The notes: generated from the letters alone by a model not told the origin. Counted from the first letter of the stretch, positions 1 to 12,336 are shown. The stretch is 64,000 bases of DNA from Sporodiniella umbellata (GCA_025677835.1 JAIXMR010000064.1:62001-126000), one strand, 5' to 3'. Numbers and translations: made by a program.

Positions 1-100
1 AAAGCCTAAGAAAATCTGTAAAGAGAATGTAGATCAAGGCATTGTTTTCTTTTCTATTATTTATTATATTTATATAAAAAAAACAAAAAGCAAAAAAAAA

Positions 101-134
<34 letters not shown>

Positions 135-244
135 ATCAAAAAAATATATATAAAAAAAAAAAAAAAATGGATGTATGTGAGGGGTGGGTATAGAGGGTAG
201 AGGGTAGAGAGAGAGAGAGAGAAAAAGAGAGATGATGGCACTAG

Positions 245-1366
245 CTATTCGACTTGCAGTACCTTGACTTTTTTTGGGTGACGTATTGGCGTTTCTTCAG
301 TGGAAAGTTTACGTTTTTGTTGTTGTTGATAGAGTACGGCTGTGGGTGTTTCTGGAGAATACCAAGAGTTGGGAGTGGTTGGGGACTCTTTGGGCTCTTT
401 CTCCACGTAAAAGAGTTTATTGTCTTCTGTTTCTTGCGAGGGGTAAAAATGCGAGGACGAAAGGGAGCTATGGCGGCTTTGGAAAGAGCCCCTGGGGTAA
501 TAATCGTAAGAAGACGACGGAGACTCCTCTGTGGACTTGAGATCGTCTGAATGAGAACGGGGGATCATGTGTGGATAATGGCCCAGGTAAGATTGTGATT
601 TCCAATGATAGTCAAGCGAAGGACGGAAATGATGAGCGGCAGCAGCAGCAGCAGCAAGTTTGGTTTTGTCGGTGATTTCATTATGTGTCGTGTTGATAGG
701 GTGACACAAGAAGGCGGATGGATCATCGGTAAATAAGGGATAAAGGAATTCGAGGATCTTGAATTTGGTGGCCAATTCCCTAGCCCGCTGGAAAGGGATC
801 CAGACGCCTTTGAGATGCATCGCGCCCACCTTGACCACCACTCGGCCTTTTTCGTTCTTTAGGATCCCATCCCGTTTGCCTCGGGACATGCCCACCACGT
901 TCAGTAGTTTCGTGCCATTGATCATATCGTTGTCTTCGCGTCGGGCCACACAGATCCCTTTGGCATCTACCTGGTAGCAGACCGTCCCTTCGTCTTCCCA
1001 GATGTTCGTTGTCACCTTGGGCCGGCTGGGGGTGGCCATGACAAGCGGATTCGTGTTACCATAGCAACCGTAGCCAGTCGGATGCACCGGTGAGTTGCCA
1101 TGGTGATGGTGGTAGTGATGCCGATGGGGCGGCTGCGCCGGTTGCTGTTGAGCGGGTGGTGCGGCTGGTGGCTGTCCGGAATAGCCTGGCCAATGAAGCG
1201 TTGTATTGCTGTTTTCTTCAAGTCCAAAAGGTCTTTCTAACGTAGGTCGGTACATCATTAATGGTGTATGTGCAGCTCCCTCCGTGGGCGAATGATGGTT
1301 TGGGTATTCATGATGGTTTGTCTGGGACAAATAAGGATAGGGTAATGTTTGATAGAGACCTTCCAT
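245..1366 (-). CDS. APSES-domain transcription factor, StuA/Efg1 type
   Basis: Single-exon gene of 373 codons. An APSES DNA-binding domain lies at about residues 118-225, recognisable from [39 protein letters not shown] and [17 protein letters not shown]. This is the StuA/Efg1/Sok2/Phd1 subtype rather than the Mbp1/Swi6 subtype, because no ankyrin repeats follow. The N-terminal 115 residues are rich in His, Pro and Gln (poly-His near residues 81-89). The C terminus is Ser-rich and ends in a basic cluster (KRKLS, HPKKVKV) that looks like a nuclear localisation signal. Members of this family control hyphal morphogenesis and sporulation downstream of PKA in other fungi; that role here is inference. 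The start at 1366 is the first ATG of the open frame and follows a long poly-A leader. Confidence 0.93.
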   Translation of the reverse strand: MEGLYQTLPYPYLSQTNHHEYPNHHSPTEGAAHTPLMMYRPTLERPFGLEENSNTTLHWPGYSGQPPAAPPAQQQPAQPPHRHHYHHHHGNSPVHPTGYGCYGNTNPLVMATPSRPKVTTNIWEDEGTVCYQVDAKGICVARREDNDMINGTKLLNVVGMSRGKRDGILKNEKGRVVVKVGAMHLKGVWIPFQRARELATKFKILEFLYPLFTDDPSAFLCHPINTTHNEITDKTKLAAAAAAAHHFRPSLDYHWKSQSYLGHYPHMIPRSHSDDLKSTEESPSSSYDYYPRGSFQSRHSSLSSSHFYPSQETEDNKLFYVEKEPKESPTTPNSWYSPETPTAVLYQQQQKRKLSTEETPIRHPKKVKVLQVE

Positions 1367-1411
1367 GCTAAAGAAGCCAATGTATAAGCTTTAAACGAAA
1401 ATATAAATTTC

Positions 1412-1442
<31 letters not shown>

Positions 1443-1911
1443 TTACCTTTTTATATAACAAAAGAGAAACACAAATAATAACAGAAAGAAACAAATATTT
1501 TTATAAAAAAAAAAAATTCTTATTCAAATACTTTTCTAAATGATGTTCAACAAACAAAACAATACTATTTTGTGGCGATCCATGTGATTGGCTCACGAAA
1601 AGAAGGAGGTAATACTAAAGTGTACACATTCATGCTGTTTTTTTTTTTTTTTTTTTTTTTTTTGGTTGCCTATCCTCAATGATTTTCTTTATTTTGACTA
1701 AACTTTCTTTACTCTCACTCACATAAAACTCATTTAGCCCCCCTTTCACCCCGCTCCGTCTATCCCCCTTTTCTCTCCCCCCCCGTCTTTGGTGTGTTGT
1801 AGGCTTTTACTTTCTAAAAGGTAGTCATGTTTATAATTCTTTTGGACAAAACCAAAATCCAAATCCTTTTACGATTTCCACAAATAAATCAAAACAATCT
1901 CGTATAAAACC

Positions 1912-1942
<31 letters not shown>

Positions 1943-2335
1943 TGGCTTCCAAAAAAGAGCTTATTTTGCTTTCTCTCCGTTTTCCATTTATCTTAATAAC
2001 AAATATGCAACCTCTGGCACCGAGTCAGAAAAAAAATATTTGCGAATCACAATGGTTTGTCACTTGATAGGAAAAAGCCTGGGTGACGTCTTTTTCTAAA
2101 GCGAGCGAGGGTGATCGTTGCGTTTGTTACACCAAGCACGCGCATATATAAATATCCATCTTTTTTTTTCGTACGCGTCCAGTTGACAACTGTGTTTTCA
2201 TTTGTGCCACCTTTGTATGAAGGAGAGCTCTTAATTAAAAACGCTTCTGTTTTGACAACCCTGAAGTCAATAGAGAAGAAATAAGAGAGAGAGAGAGAGA
2301 GAGAGGATTCAATAAACAAATAAATAAATAATAAC

Positions 2336-2375
<40 letters not shown>

Positions 2376-2588
2376 TCAAATAACACTATTCAGGGGAAAC
2401 TCTTTGTAGAAACTCACTAAATCCACGAGCACTACGCTGGACTCGATCGATTCATCTCCCCTCTTAAAAACACGGTAGAAAGAAGAAGGCCAACCGATTT
2501 TGATTGGAGACAGACACCGTCCAGATCAAAATGGCGAGTTCATGTGGGCTACACAAAGAGCAGTAATAGTAAACAATCCGCCTTTCTG
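1367..2588. other. Intergenic region between APSES gene and YAK1 3' end
   Basis: About 1.2 kb with no convincing gene. It is the upstream region of the APSES gene (StuA-type genes often have long promoters and leaders). It contains an ATTGG (inverted CCAAT) at 1587-1591, a C-rich tract at 1738-1790 with four C runs, a CRE-like TGACGTC at 2084-2090, an ACGCGT (MCB-like) at 2173-2178, a GA repeat near 2285-2306 and a TAA trinucleotide repeat at about 2328-2373. An open frame at 2047-2379 on the minus strand is built from the TAA repeat and is not a gene. Confidence 0.7.
2328..2373. repeat. TAA trinucleotide microsatellite
   Basis: A (TAA)n/(AAT)n tract of about 45 bp. It creates a poly-Leu/Ile open frame on the other strand that should not be called a gene. 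Confidence 0.9.
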
Positions 2589-4856
2589 TTATTGTTTTAA
2601 AGAAAAAAATAGATTTTTCTTGGGTCTGTTTTCTTCTTGACGTAACATTAACAAACCACCTGCTGCTTCCCCAGCGTGAGCTCGTTTGACGTTGATCGAA
2701 TTCGATTTGCCTGGGTCCGTAAGGCGTGTGCCGGATGCACGGAGGGTATCATGCGAGCCTGTTCTTACCTTAACATGGGCTGCTATCTTCACCTTACGGT
2801 CTTTGCTTTCCGGGGCCACCAGCCCGATCGTTTCTCCTTGCGAACGTGCATGCCGTTGTCGATACGCACGGTTCATGTCTTGGGGATTCTCCAGTTGCTG
2901 TGCTACTGTCTTGATCTGGGGAGGCGCATCCGGCCGGTTCATCGATTCAGATCGCTTCCTCATCCCCCGCGTCCCTTCCACTCGTCCGTCTGGCTCAAAA
3001 GGCCCTACGTACTCGCCTTGGCTGATAAATGGATGTTGTCTCGCCTGCTGTGGTGTCCAGCGTCGGAGGGGGTTCATCTCCAACACACCGCGCAGAAAAT
3101 CCAGAATGCATTCCCGCCTTTTTTGTTCTACCCATTGGATTCAGCTGACTTCTTTCACTCTATTTCTTACCTTCCGCTATCTCTAACGCTTCTACCGTTG
3201 CGTCCACCGGAAACCGTTTCCTACGTTCCCCCTCTTCCCTTGACATCATCTTACGTCCCCCATGATGGCCCAGAATAATCTCTCGTAAATGACGGTGTGG
3301 AAACAGCTTTTTGCCTATCATCTCACTCTTACGCGTCTCCTGACTGTATTGCTCCTTACTCTTGAGTGTATAGCCATCTTCTTTCTTATTGAAAAAAACC
3401 GTCGTTTTACGTCCTAGACTCAACATGTCCTTGGGTGGATCCCTAGAGGCGATACAGGTTACGTTCTCTTTTTTTTTGGATCTCTCACTTACCCCAACAT
3501 ATCTACAATACGAAAGATCTGATTGTATTCTGACATGCCTGCAAATAGAGGCAGCCCCAGAAATAATTCGGCCACCACGCATCCAAAAGACCACATATCG
3601 ATAGCCGATGTATATCTTAACCCTAACAGCACTTCTGGTGATCGATAGAATCTGGACTGAATATAACTATACACTCTATTGGCTTCATGGCATGAAGAGC
3701 CAAAGTCAATCACTTTGATGGTCATCGATTTCTCACTATATAACACCGTTTGAGATGAGGATTCTATCGATCTAGGACGTACCTCGTCAATAGGATATTC
3801 TCCGGTTTCAAGTCACAGTGGATCATCTTGGCTTCTTTTAGTAAAGTTAGGGCATCCAGCAGTTGGACTGCAAACGCTCTAACCTTTTCCGTGGGGAAGC
3901 CATGGAACCGATTATGGCTCATAAGATCGTATAGGTTATAAGACAGTAACTCGAATACCAAGCAAAGATGATGTTGATGAGAAAATACATGCTTTAGCCT
4001 CAAGATGTGATGTTTGTCTTCTGGGTCCCATTGTTGGTTCAACTAAATACCCAAGAAGAAAAAAAAAAGGGAGGATAAGAATAGGACTCAAGCTTTTCCT
4101 TCTCTTTTTTTTTTTTTTTTTTTACTTTCTTTAATATCTCAATTTCCATACAACTCTGAGTTTTATAGGCACTTTTGTTCTTGATCACCTTGACCGAAAA
4201 CAGCTCACCCGTAGAGACTCTTTCACACTTCACTACCTGACCAAAAGTGCCTTGGCCCAAGAGATCAATGACTCGATACCTATTAGATAAGTTGGTTTTC
4301 TGTTGGTGTACTTGATAAACACGCTTTACTGATAATCAGGATCGTGGCCGAGGATTTCATTGACTTTTAGAATATAGTCAAAATGCTCGTTATCATAACC
4401 CTCGTTTCTACAGCCTTTGCCAGGTCGGGTTAGCACACGTTGAGGTACTTTGTCCAACACAAGGTGTGGATTGAACTGACGAAACGTTTCTTTGATCCCA
4501 ACCGTAAGCTGATACACCAGCGTAGGCGTCTATGTTGTGTTGACAAGATCTGACTTGGGTCGTTTCTTGCTTACCTGCTGTTTTTTCACTCGCCCCTGAG
4601 CTCGACGAAATCGAACAAAGCCTGCTTTTTTGACTGGAGGCCATCGTTGGCCCAAGTCTAAACGGGGTCCAATCTCTTCTAAAGTGCCTTTTCTTTCCGG
4701 TTTCAAATAGGGTACTCGGATCTTCATCGCTCGTTTTGGCTCTGCCTGTTCAATGGAAGAAAGATCCGAGTCGGTTTCCAGACTGTATTCTTTTTCTATC
4801 GTTCGATCTTTAAATTTTCGTATCCTCTCTAAATCGGCCGAATCATAAAAACTCAT
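2589..4856 (-). CDS. YAK1: YAK1-type dual-specificity (DYRK) protein kinase
   Basis: Seven exons: 4856-4575, 4529-4330, 4279-4126, 4042-3783, 3735-3493, 3442-3171 and 3127-2589, joining to 649 codons. The kinase domain covers about residues 160-505. It shows the YAK1 lead-in [17 protein letters not shown], a glycine loop ([13 protein letters not shown]), VAIK-type lysine (FSVKVIKNK), catalytic [13 protein letters not shown], and the DYRK/YAK1 activation loop [13 protein letters not shown] with its autophosphorylated tyrosine. YAK1 kinases restrain growth and oppose PKA signalling in yeasts. The start at 4856 is not certain. An upstream segment at about 5055-4966 also reads as an exon (with WEKTPLNAPNPM) and could splice in frame just before this ATG. 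A donor-like GTAAGA in the last exon (near 2769) is left unspliced because the frame is open through it. Confidence 0.93.
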
Positions 4857-5473
4857 TCTAAATAACAAGAAGAAATAAGAATAATAATAATAATAAAATA
4901 TATTCATTTTTGTTAATTGTTTGAAAAAGGAAATCCCAAAACAACAAAGAAACTTGCTTTGTACAACATGCATGGAGTACATTGGGTTTGGCGCATTCAG
5001 TGGCGTTTTCTCCCAAAGGCGGAGTCTGTACTTGTGGAAAGCTCTGATGTCATCTCTACAAAAAAGTAGACACCATTCTTGCCTTAGTCTAGAATAAGAA
5101 CCAAGAGAAAAACCAATTTTTTTTTTTTCTATCAATTAAAACAAACAAAAGCCTTTGGATTTTCTTTTTTTGTTTTTAAAAGTTGCGTTTTTTTTCTTTT
5201 GTTTAAAAAAATAGCTTTTTACAGACTGGGAAGAAAGTTCTGGAATAAGCCGCTTTATTCTTTTTACTTTTTTGGCAGGCTTCGGTCTGGCAAAAAGAAG
5301 CAAAAAATCCAAAAAAAAAAAAAAAAAAAAAAAAGAAAAAATCATTTTTTTTATCTTTTTGTTCTAAAAAAGAAAATTGTATTTCCCCCTTTATCACTTT
5401 AAAATAGATATATACATACACACATATATCTATATATATCTATATATATATATATATACATATATATAATTGA
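4857..5473. promoter_or_regulatory. Divergent promoter between YAK1 and the SAM-HMG gene
   Basis: About 600 bp separating two divergently transcribed genes. It holds long A/T homopolymers (5120s, 5180s, 5312-5345) and a TA/ATAC-type microsatellite at about 5405-5470 ending directly before the HMG-gene ATG. A T-rich run ending in TTATTTAG immediately before the YAK1 ATG looks like a splice acceptor, so YAK1 probably has a 5' intron. Confidence 0.5.
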
Positions 5474-6405
5474 ATGTCCTTGTTGAGTGAGGTCGATCAA
5501 GGGAGAAGTGAAGTAATCCAGTTTTTAAGATCCTGCGAGCTTGAGCAGTACATTGATACCTTTCTAGCCGAAGGCTTTGATAGAATGGAGGCGGTAAGTT
5601 CTATTGTTACCTTTGAAAAAAAAAAAAAAAGTCCTTTCTTATGATCCCTTCGCTTCTTTTATGCGTTTGTTTTTCGGGTTTCGGTTGTACCTATTATTAA
5701 GATGATTGAAATAAGTGAAGAGGACTTTGGTGAACTAAAGGTGAAGCTAGGCCATCGAAGGTTAATTCAAAAGGCTCTCCGCTGTCTTACCCCTGCCAAT
5801 ACTGACATCATGCAATTTTATGGAAAATCCAATTTTTACCAACAGAGTACAACAGAATCCAGTGGCTATGGATCGCTTCCATCCAATACCTCTTTTCTTT
5901 CAACACTTGAGCCTCCTTCTGCCACTGCTCATGAAGAAGGAAATTCGTTTAGTGAAGAAGACAGCCCCCCCAAAACGTACTGTCGAAAATACCGAAGGCA
6001 TCCTAAACCTGACCCACAAGCACCTATCAAACCTCTTTCAGCCTACGTCCTCTTTTCAAATCATACGCGCGCTGAGCTCAAAGAACAACAACTCTCGTTT
6101 GTCGAACTTGCCAAAATAGTAGGTCATCGTTGGAAACACCTTGCGCCTCATCTTAAGCGCAAATATGAGCTCAGTGCCATCCAAGCCAGAGAGGAATATG
6201 CCCGGGCTCTGATAGATTATCAGCAAACACCTGCTTACAGAGTATACAGAAAAGACTGAGTCGGTTGATTTATCTGACCCCTCTATTGCTCTAGGCCTAT
6301 CAAGACTATCAAAGTCGTTTTAAAAAAGAACAACAGGAGGAAAATAAACGAATTATGCGCCAACGAAAGAAATTTAAAAGCATTTCTTCAAATAGCAGTA
6401 GGTAA
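5474..6405 (+). CDS. SAM-domain plus HMG-box DNA-binding protein
   Basis: Three exons (5474-5593, 5702-6241, 6295-6405), 256 codons. Residues about 12-70 form a SAM-type helical bundle (VIQFLRSCELEQYIDTFLAE, then FGELKVKLGHRRLIQKALR), split by the first intron. An HMG box follows at about residues 143-215: PIKPLSAYVLFSNHTRAELK, then LAKIVGHRWKHLAPHLKRKY. The protein ends in a Lys/Arg/Gln-rich helix. The third exon was added because GTATAC...CTCTAG removes the stop at 6257-6259 and continues the terminal helix. The SAM domain implies oligomerisation or protein recruitment and the HMG box DNA bending or binding. It is not recognisable as the Mucorales sex-locus HMG gene: the SAM domain and the neighbours (no TPT or RNA helicase gene) argue against it. 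The biological role is unknown. Confidence 0.85.
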
Positions 6406-6668
6406 CTATACCTTGATTTATTCTCCCCTATCCACTCGCCTGGATTTATATCTGTATAAAAGTTTATATAATTAAAATTGTTAGTTTAAAGCGGTCATGT
6501 CGCAGATTATAGCTCCAATGGTCACCAAAGCAGCTCTTGATTTTTTTATTTTTTTTTTTTGGATTTTTTTCTTTTTTTTTTTTTTTTTTTTGGAATAAAA
6601 ACATTTTTATATATCAAAAATTGACAGTTTCTTTTTTTTTTTTTTTTTTTTTGTTTCAATTTCAAATA

Positions 6669-8411
6669 ATGTCGTTTTTGCATGAGTTCTGTTCAAGAGT
6701 GAGAAATGCTCATCAAAGTCAAAATGGAAAAGCGTTTCAGCAACTTGTTTCGATGGATCCAAACAACAGCATTTTATTACAGTTACAAGAAGAACTTTAC
6801 AAGGCAAAATAATAATAAAAAAAAAAAATAGCACCCTTATCTTGAAAAGAGTCAATATTAATGACTACAAAAAGGTCGAATTAGAACAAGTTCAGATGGT
6901 AGTCGACTCTATTTTAGAAGATGTTTCTTTTTCACTTGCTGAATGCATCATGAATTATTTTGAAACTGTTTGGAACCTTCAGAACAAAGATCTACAAGTT
7001 TTCTTTGACATCTTTGCTAATTTCTATAGGTAAATCTTTAAGGACAAACAAACGATGCTGATGAACACCTTTTAGTTCTCTTGTGCCTGTGTTCAGTAGT
7101 CAGGATACGTTTTATTTACTCTCAACTGTCAATAGTCTATCGACCTATTTAGTTGAAATTGCTTTTGAAGTACGCGCGATCTACACATACATACACATAC
7201 ACACACAAAAGACAAGGTTTTCTTAACACATTCTAGGTGGATTCTTATGGACTCAGAGGCAAAGTACGTAAAGCAAATTCAGCAGCACGTTTATTATCCA
7301 AAGTGTTCAATACTATGTTGGCAGATCGGTAACCAAGCTTATTGAAAGAAGAAGAAGAAAAAAAAAGATTAAACGTGCTTTTTTGAGAGTAGATTACCGA
7401 TTGAACAATCCAAAAAGCAAGGCATATTTCACATCACCAATTTAGCATTCAAAGTTTACTTTAAACTGAACACGACACGTATGTGCCAGACGTTTATCAA
7501 CAATATCAAAACAGGTGGGGTAGATCTGGACCTTTATCCTATCTCGGAGCAGGTCACGTACCGTTATTATCTAGGCAGGATTGCCTTGTATAATGTGAAA
7601 TTGCATCAGGTAAATGGTGAATGAAAAAAGAAAGAGACTTATCTAGGATGGTTAGGCAGAGGAATACTTGATGTTTGCTTTCAAACGGTGTCATCAAACC
7701 CAATGGCATAACAAACAGTTGATACTTCATCATCTGATACCCACCTGTATTTTGATGGGCTATTTTCCTCGTCTAGGTTTATTGGCCAAATACCAACTGT
7801 TGGATCTCTATGGCCCCCTACTAGAAGCCATCAAGAGAGGCGATATGCAACGTTATCTGAGCCATCTTGAAAACCATTTTGACTACTTTTATAGACATCA
7901 AACTTACCTTCTTTTAAAAGAAAGGGGTATTGTCCTCGTCTGGCGAAGTTTGATCCGAAAAATGTAATCATACCCAATCTGCAAATAGAAGAAAAAAAGA
8001 AAACTCATTCTTTGTTAGTTGCTTGATCAAAAGCGCCGAAACACATTCTGTTGTTTCCTTTCAAGACTGTTTTACTGCATTTCGAAAAGGCGATCCTGAA
8101 AGCGATTTCGACTTGAATGAGATTGAATGCATCTTGGTTTCTTTAGTAAGCCAGGCAAGTAAAAAAAAAAAGTAATTTTTATTCTTGTTATTCTGATATC
8201 GATTACTTTCAAGGGCTATATTCGTGGCTATTTACACCATCAAAAACAAATCCTGGTGTTGAGTCGAGTGAATGCGTTCCCACCTATTTCTCAAGTGAAG
8301 CTGTATCATGAAAAATACAACGAAACTTTGATGGAAGATCATATCGAAAAGAATTATCCCCCTATACCCCCAGAAATCAATTATTTATTATCTTCTGTTG
8401 AAAGTACATAA
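6669..8411 (+). CDS. PCI-domain protein of the CSN12/Thp1/PCID2 family
   Basis: Eight exons (6669-6781, 6832-7029, 7076-7169, 7237-7328, 7393-7609, 7656-7963, 8019-8154, 8214-8411), 451 codons. Conserved stretches match PCID2/CSN12: FHITNLAFKVYFKLNTTRMC, VTYRYYLGRIALYNVKLHQA, EEYLMFAFKRCHQTQ, CILMGYFPRL, and the C-terminal winged helix ending HHQKQILVLSRVNAFPPIS. In yeasts and animals such proteins act in TREX-2 mRNA export or with the COP9 signalosome; which applies here is undecided. Two junctions are unusual. The first intron needs a GTTACA donor (50 nt) to keep frame. The seventh intron appears to use a GC donor (CAG|GCAAGT), which preserves the exact spacing seen in human PCID2; an in-frame GT donor 9 nt earlier is an alternative. 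Confidence 0.87.
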
Positions 8412-8455
8412 AGGTCTTTTATATAAAAAGGAGGTGGCAGTTTCTTTTTTTATTG

Positions 8456-8512
8456 TACACACACACAAACACACACACACACACATACACACATACACAC
8501 ACACACACACAT
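8456..8512. repeat. CA-rich microsatellite
   Basis: Imperfect (AC)n tract interrupted by AT, lying between the stop codons of the convergent PCI-domain gene and histone H4 gene. It falls in the 3' flanks, not in coding sequence. Confidence 0.9.
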
Positions 8513-8558
8513 GTATACATAATGTATGTTTTCACAAGTGTTTATAGAAAAGATGGAT

Positions 8559-9691
<1,133 letters not shown>

Positions 9692-9759
9692 TAATAAAAA
9701 AAAAAAAATCGAAAAAACAATCCTCATCCTTTTTGTATGTGTGTTTCCCCTAGGGTGTA

Positions 9760-9768
9760 GCACGTGAC
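9760..9768. promoter_or_regulatory. CACGTG E-box upstream of CDC37
   Basis: GCACGTGAC lies about 95 bp upstream of the CDC37 ATG. This is the core of Cbf1/USF-type bHLH sites (RTCACRTG on the other strand). Only the motif is seen; use by a factor is inferred. Confidence 0.35.
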
Positions 9769-9861
9769 TTGATGCCTATTTTTTTTTTTTTTTTAAAAAA
9801 AAATAAGAATAATTAGTTTCGATGTCTTTCTTTTTCTTTCCATATTAATTAAAAAAAAAAG

Positions 9862-11314
9862 ATGCCTTTGGATTATAGTAAATGGGACAATTTGGAACTT
9901 TCAGATGATTCTGATATTGAAGTTCATCCGAATGTGGATAAACGGTCTATGATCAAGTGGAAACGAGAAGCGATTCATAAAGAAAGAGCTGAACGTAAAG
10001 CCAAGATGGATTACCTCACGCGCTTTATTCCTCAACAGAAAAGTGTGTTGGAAAAGATTGGCGAACTTGAAAAGCTTTTGGAAAGCCCAGGTGGTCTTCA
10101 GCTGGTGATGACCCGTCTGGATCGTTATCGGGCTGAAACAGCGCATCTCCCCAAAGAACAAGGGACGATGCAAGAAGTGTTTACGACCATGAAAGCCATG
10201 ATCGACACTGGTCTCTCACGTCAATCCCCTCAAGACGTACAGGCCACCTTGATGGATCGGTTCCGTCAAACAGAAAAAACCGTAGAAAAAACTTTGAATG
10301 ATGCTCAGGTCGAATTGGAAAAACTTCAAAAGGAAGCCAGCAAGAAATTGACCAGTGAAAACATGTTTACATCCGAAAACTCTTCTAAAACAGTACATTC
10401 CCTAATTTTTTTTTTTTTTTCTATCAAAAGCCTAACCCCCCCCCTCTTCTTTTTATAGATTTTAAATAAGCCTGGCAGTAGCAACGATCAAAAAAAGAAA
10501 AGCTCAGAAAAGAAACAGGTGATTGAAACCTTGAACCCCGATGCTTCCATGAAAGACTTGGTAAAAAGATATGAAAACAAGCACACAAAAAGACTAAGGT
10601 TTGATTAGACTTTAAAAGAGGATGAGGATGAGAACGAAATGTCACCTTTGGCTGCTGGTTTTTCCCGTTGCAAGACGTTTGAAGAAAGTCAAAAGTACCT
10701 AGACAAACACTCGGGTATTCTGAATGAAAAGACATCCGATGCTATTCTTGGTGAAGCTTTCACGGCTCAATTGAGAGGTGAAGAAGCTTATGCGAAACAG
10801 TGTGTGCACCAATCAGTGATTCTTCAAAACTGTGGACAGTTGGGAAGAAATGGAGTGCAAGTGTTCTTTTCAAAGTAAGAAGGCTTTTGTTTTCATTCTT
10901 TTTTTTTTTTCTGATAACATACGATATAGGATCCATGTCTCTGACTCGGCTGCACAAAAGATGTTTTACGAATATGTGGATTCTCTCTACACGCGTATTC
11001 AGAAGCGATGCAAAGAAATTGCCAGTGAACAACAGGAAGATCAAGTGGAAAGCATCCAGCTTCAACCGATGGGTGATGGTAGCCAATTGACCATCCGAGT
11101 ACCCAGACCAGAGGATTCTGAAGCGTATGCGGCCTTTATGTGCTTGAACCCTAAATTCCAAAAGGCCTTAAAGACGGGTGAACTGGATGCGCTGAACAAA
11201 GTCTTGGAAAAGTTGCCCGTGCCTGAGGCCGAGACGCAAGTCAAGATCTGTTCAGACTATGGATTCTTGGATGTTGAAGAGCAGGTCGTCGATGGCACAC
11301 AGGTGGATCAGTAA
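9862..11314 (+). CDS. CDC37: Hsp90 co-chaperone Cdc37
   Basis: Four exons (9862-10392, 10459-10560, 10609-10874, 10930-11314), 427 codons. The N terminus is diagnostic: DYSKWDNLELSDDSDIEVHP, with the CK2 phosphorylation site serine inside an acidic patch, then a coiled-coil kinase-binding region. The middle part has FEESQKYLDKHSGIL and the C-terminal part LPVPEAETQVKICSDYGFLD. Cdc37 loads protein kinases onto Hsp90, so the many kinases in this window are plausible clients in general terms. Length is close to fungal Cdc37 proteins. The start is the first ATG after an A-rich leader. Confidence 0.95.
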
Positions 11315-11547
11315 AGAGATTTCTTTTGCATACAAACACCCCCTTTCAATACCCCCCCCAATGGTTTCAAAGAGCTCTCCCCTTGAAGAAATAGAAAATA
11401 AATTAAAAAATGTCTCTCTTTTTTTTTTTTTTTTGTATTTCTCTTTTGTTTTTCTTTTACTCTTTCTACATTCCTTTTAAAAATGAATAAATAGAAAAGA
11501 GAAATAGCCAAAACCTTTCTTTCACCTCCTGATTATTTTCCGAGAGA

Positions 11548-12003
11548 ATGTTTGCTCGAACACAAAGCCTGCTACGTAAAAGAAGACGACGTCAGAGCTG
11601 CAAACTGCCGAGATATGTACGTTTGAGACGTTCAAGAACCTTCAAGAAGCCAGACTATCGAAGGGAGACCATGTCTACCTATACGAGCGATGGTATCCGG
11701 GCACCTTTCTCGGATGGTATACCTACTCAGGGCTGGTTATTCCTGTTTGGTTTCTTGTGTTTCCCCTGCTGGTGGATCGGCGGTTACCGTCTGTCAAAAC
11801 CTCAGCCGGTCATCGTCCACCCTTCCGTTCTGGCTAACGGACATACCGCCACCCTCTTTCTATCCGAACTCGAAGAAGACCAGCTCTCCATCTCTCATCT
11901 CTCCGTCTTTTTCTATCGTTGGAATCGTTATATGGCTTGGGTCTCTCTGGCTTATGTCTTGGCTATCGTGGGCCTGTTCATCTGGTATTTCTTGATCACT
12001 TGA
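11548..12003 (+). CDS. Small two-helix membrane protein, uncharacterised
   Basis: Single exon, 151 codons. Two hydrophobic segments are visible: WLFLFGFLCFPCWWIGGY (about residues 63-80) and YMAWVSLAYVLAIVGLFIWY (about 128-147, ending at the C terminus), joined by a polar loop with FYRWNRYMAW. The first 41 residues are strongly basic (RKRRRRQ, RLRRSR). The true start could instead be Met42 (MSTYTSDGIRAPF), because the basic part is less protein-like. The Cys-Trp-Trp-rich first helix followed by RWNR before the second helix resembles small conserved fungal membrane proteins of unknown function. I do not assign one. Confidence 0.7.
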   Translation: MFARTQSLLRKRRRRQSCKLPRYVRLRRSRTFKKPDYRRETMSTYTSDGIRAPFSDGIPTQGWLFLFGFLCFPCWWIGGYRLSKPQPVIVHPSVLANGHTATLFLSELEEDQLSISHLSVFFYRWNRYMAWVSLAYVLAIVGLFIWYFLIT

Positions 12004-12016
12004 AACAAAAAATCTC

Positions 12017-12058
<42 letters not shown>

Positions 12059-12150
12059 TGGAAAGTGACCCGTATAGATACATAAAGATGGTATGTTTTT
12101 TTTTTTTTTTTTTTTTTTTAATTCTACATAGAGTTATAGATAAATATAAC

Positions 12151-12187
<37 letters not shown>

Positions 12188-12229
12188 ATTGGGTGGGTAG
12201 TGTGTTTGTTTGTGCTCAAACATGTAATG
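12004..12229. repeat. Poly-A/T tracts and TA-TG microsatellite
   Basis: A run of about 34 A at 12020-12053, a T run at 12095-12119 and a (TA)n(TG)n tract at about 12149-12188, all between the stop codons of two convergent genes. A separate T run of about 37 nt at 12294-12334 lies inside an intron of the neighbouring UBC13 gene. Confidence 0.85.
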
Positions 12230-12290
12230 TTAAACGTTGGCATAGAGCTGTGTCCATTGACGAGCTAATCAAACCTGTAAGAAACCACCC

Positions 12291-12336
<46 letters not shown>

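Noticed and set aside
2047..2379. Poly-Leu 'membrane protein' frame
   Set aside because: Produced by a TAA microsatellite; no ATG-linked sequence of biological type.
2676..3278. 200-residue plus-strand frame opposite YAK1
   Set aside because: It overlaps conserved kinase exons on the other strand and has no domain of its own.
5474..6405. Mucorales sex-locus HMG gene (sexM/sexP)
   Set aside because: The protein has a SAM domain and the typical neighbours (triose phosphate transporter and RNA helicase genes) are absent.
6490..6560. Possible Pol III small RNA after TATAAAAG near 6457
   Set aside because: A TATA-like box and later T run exist, but no box, hairpin or known snRNA/snoRNA signature was seen between them.
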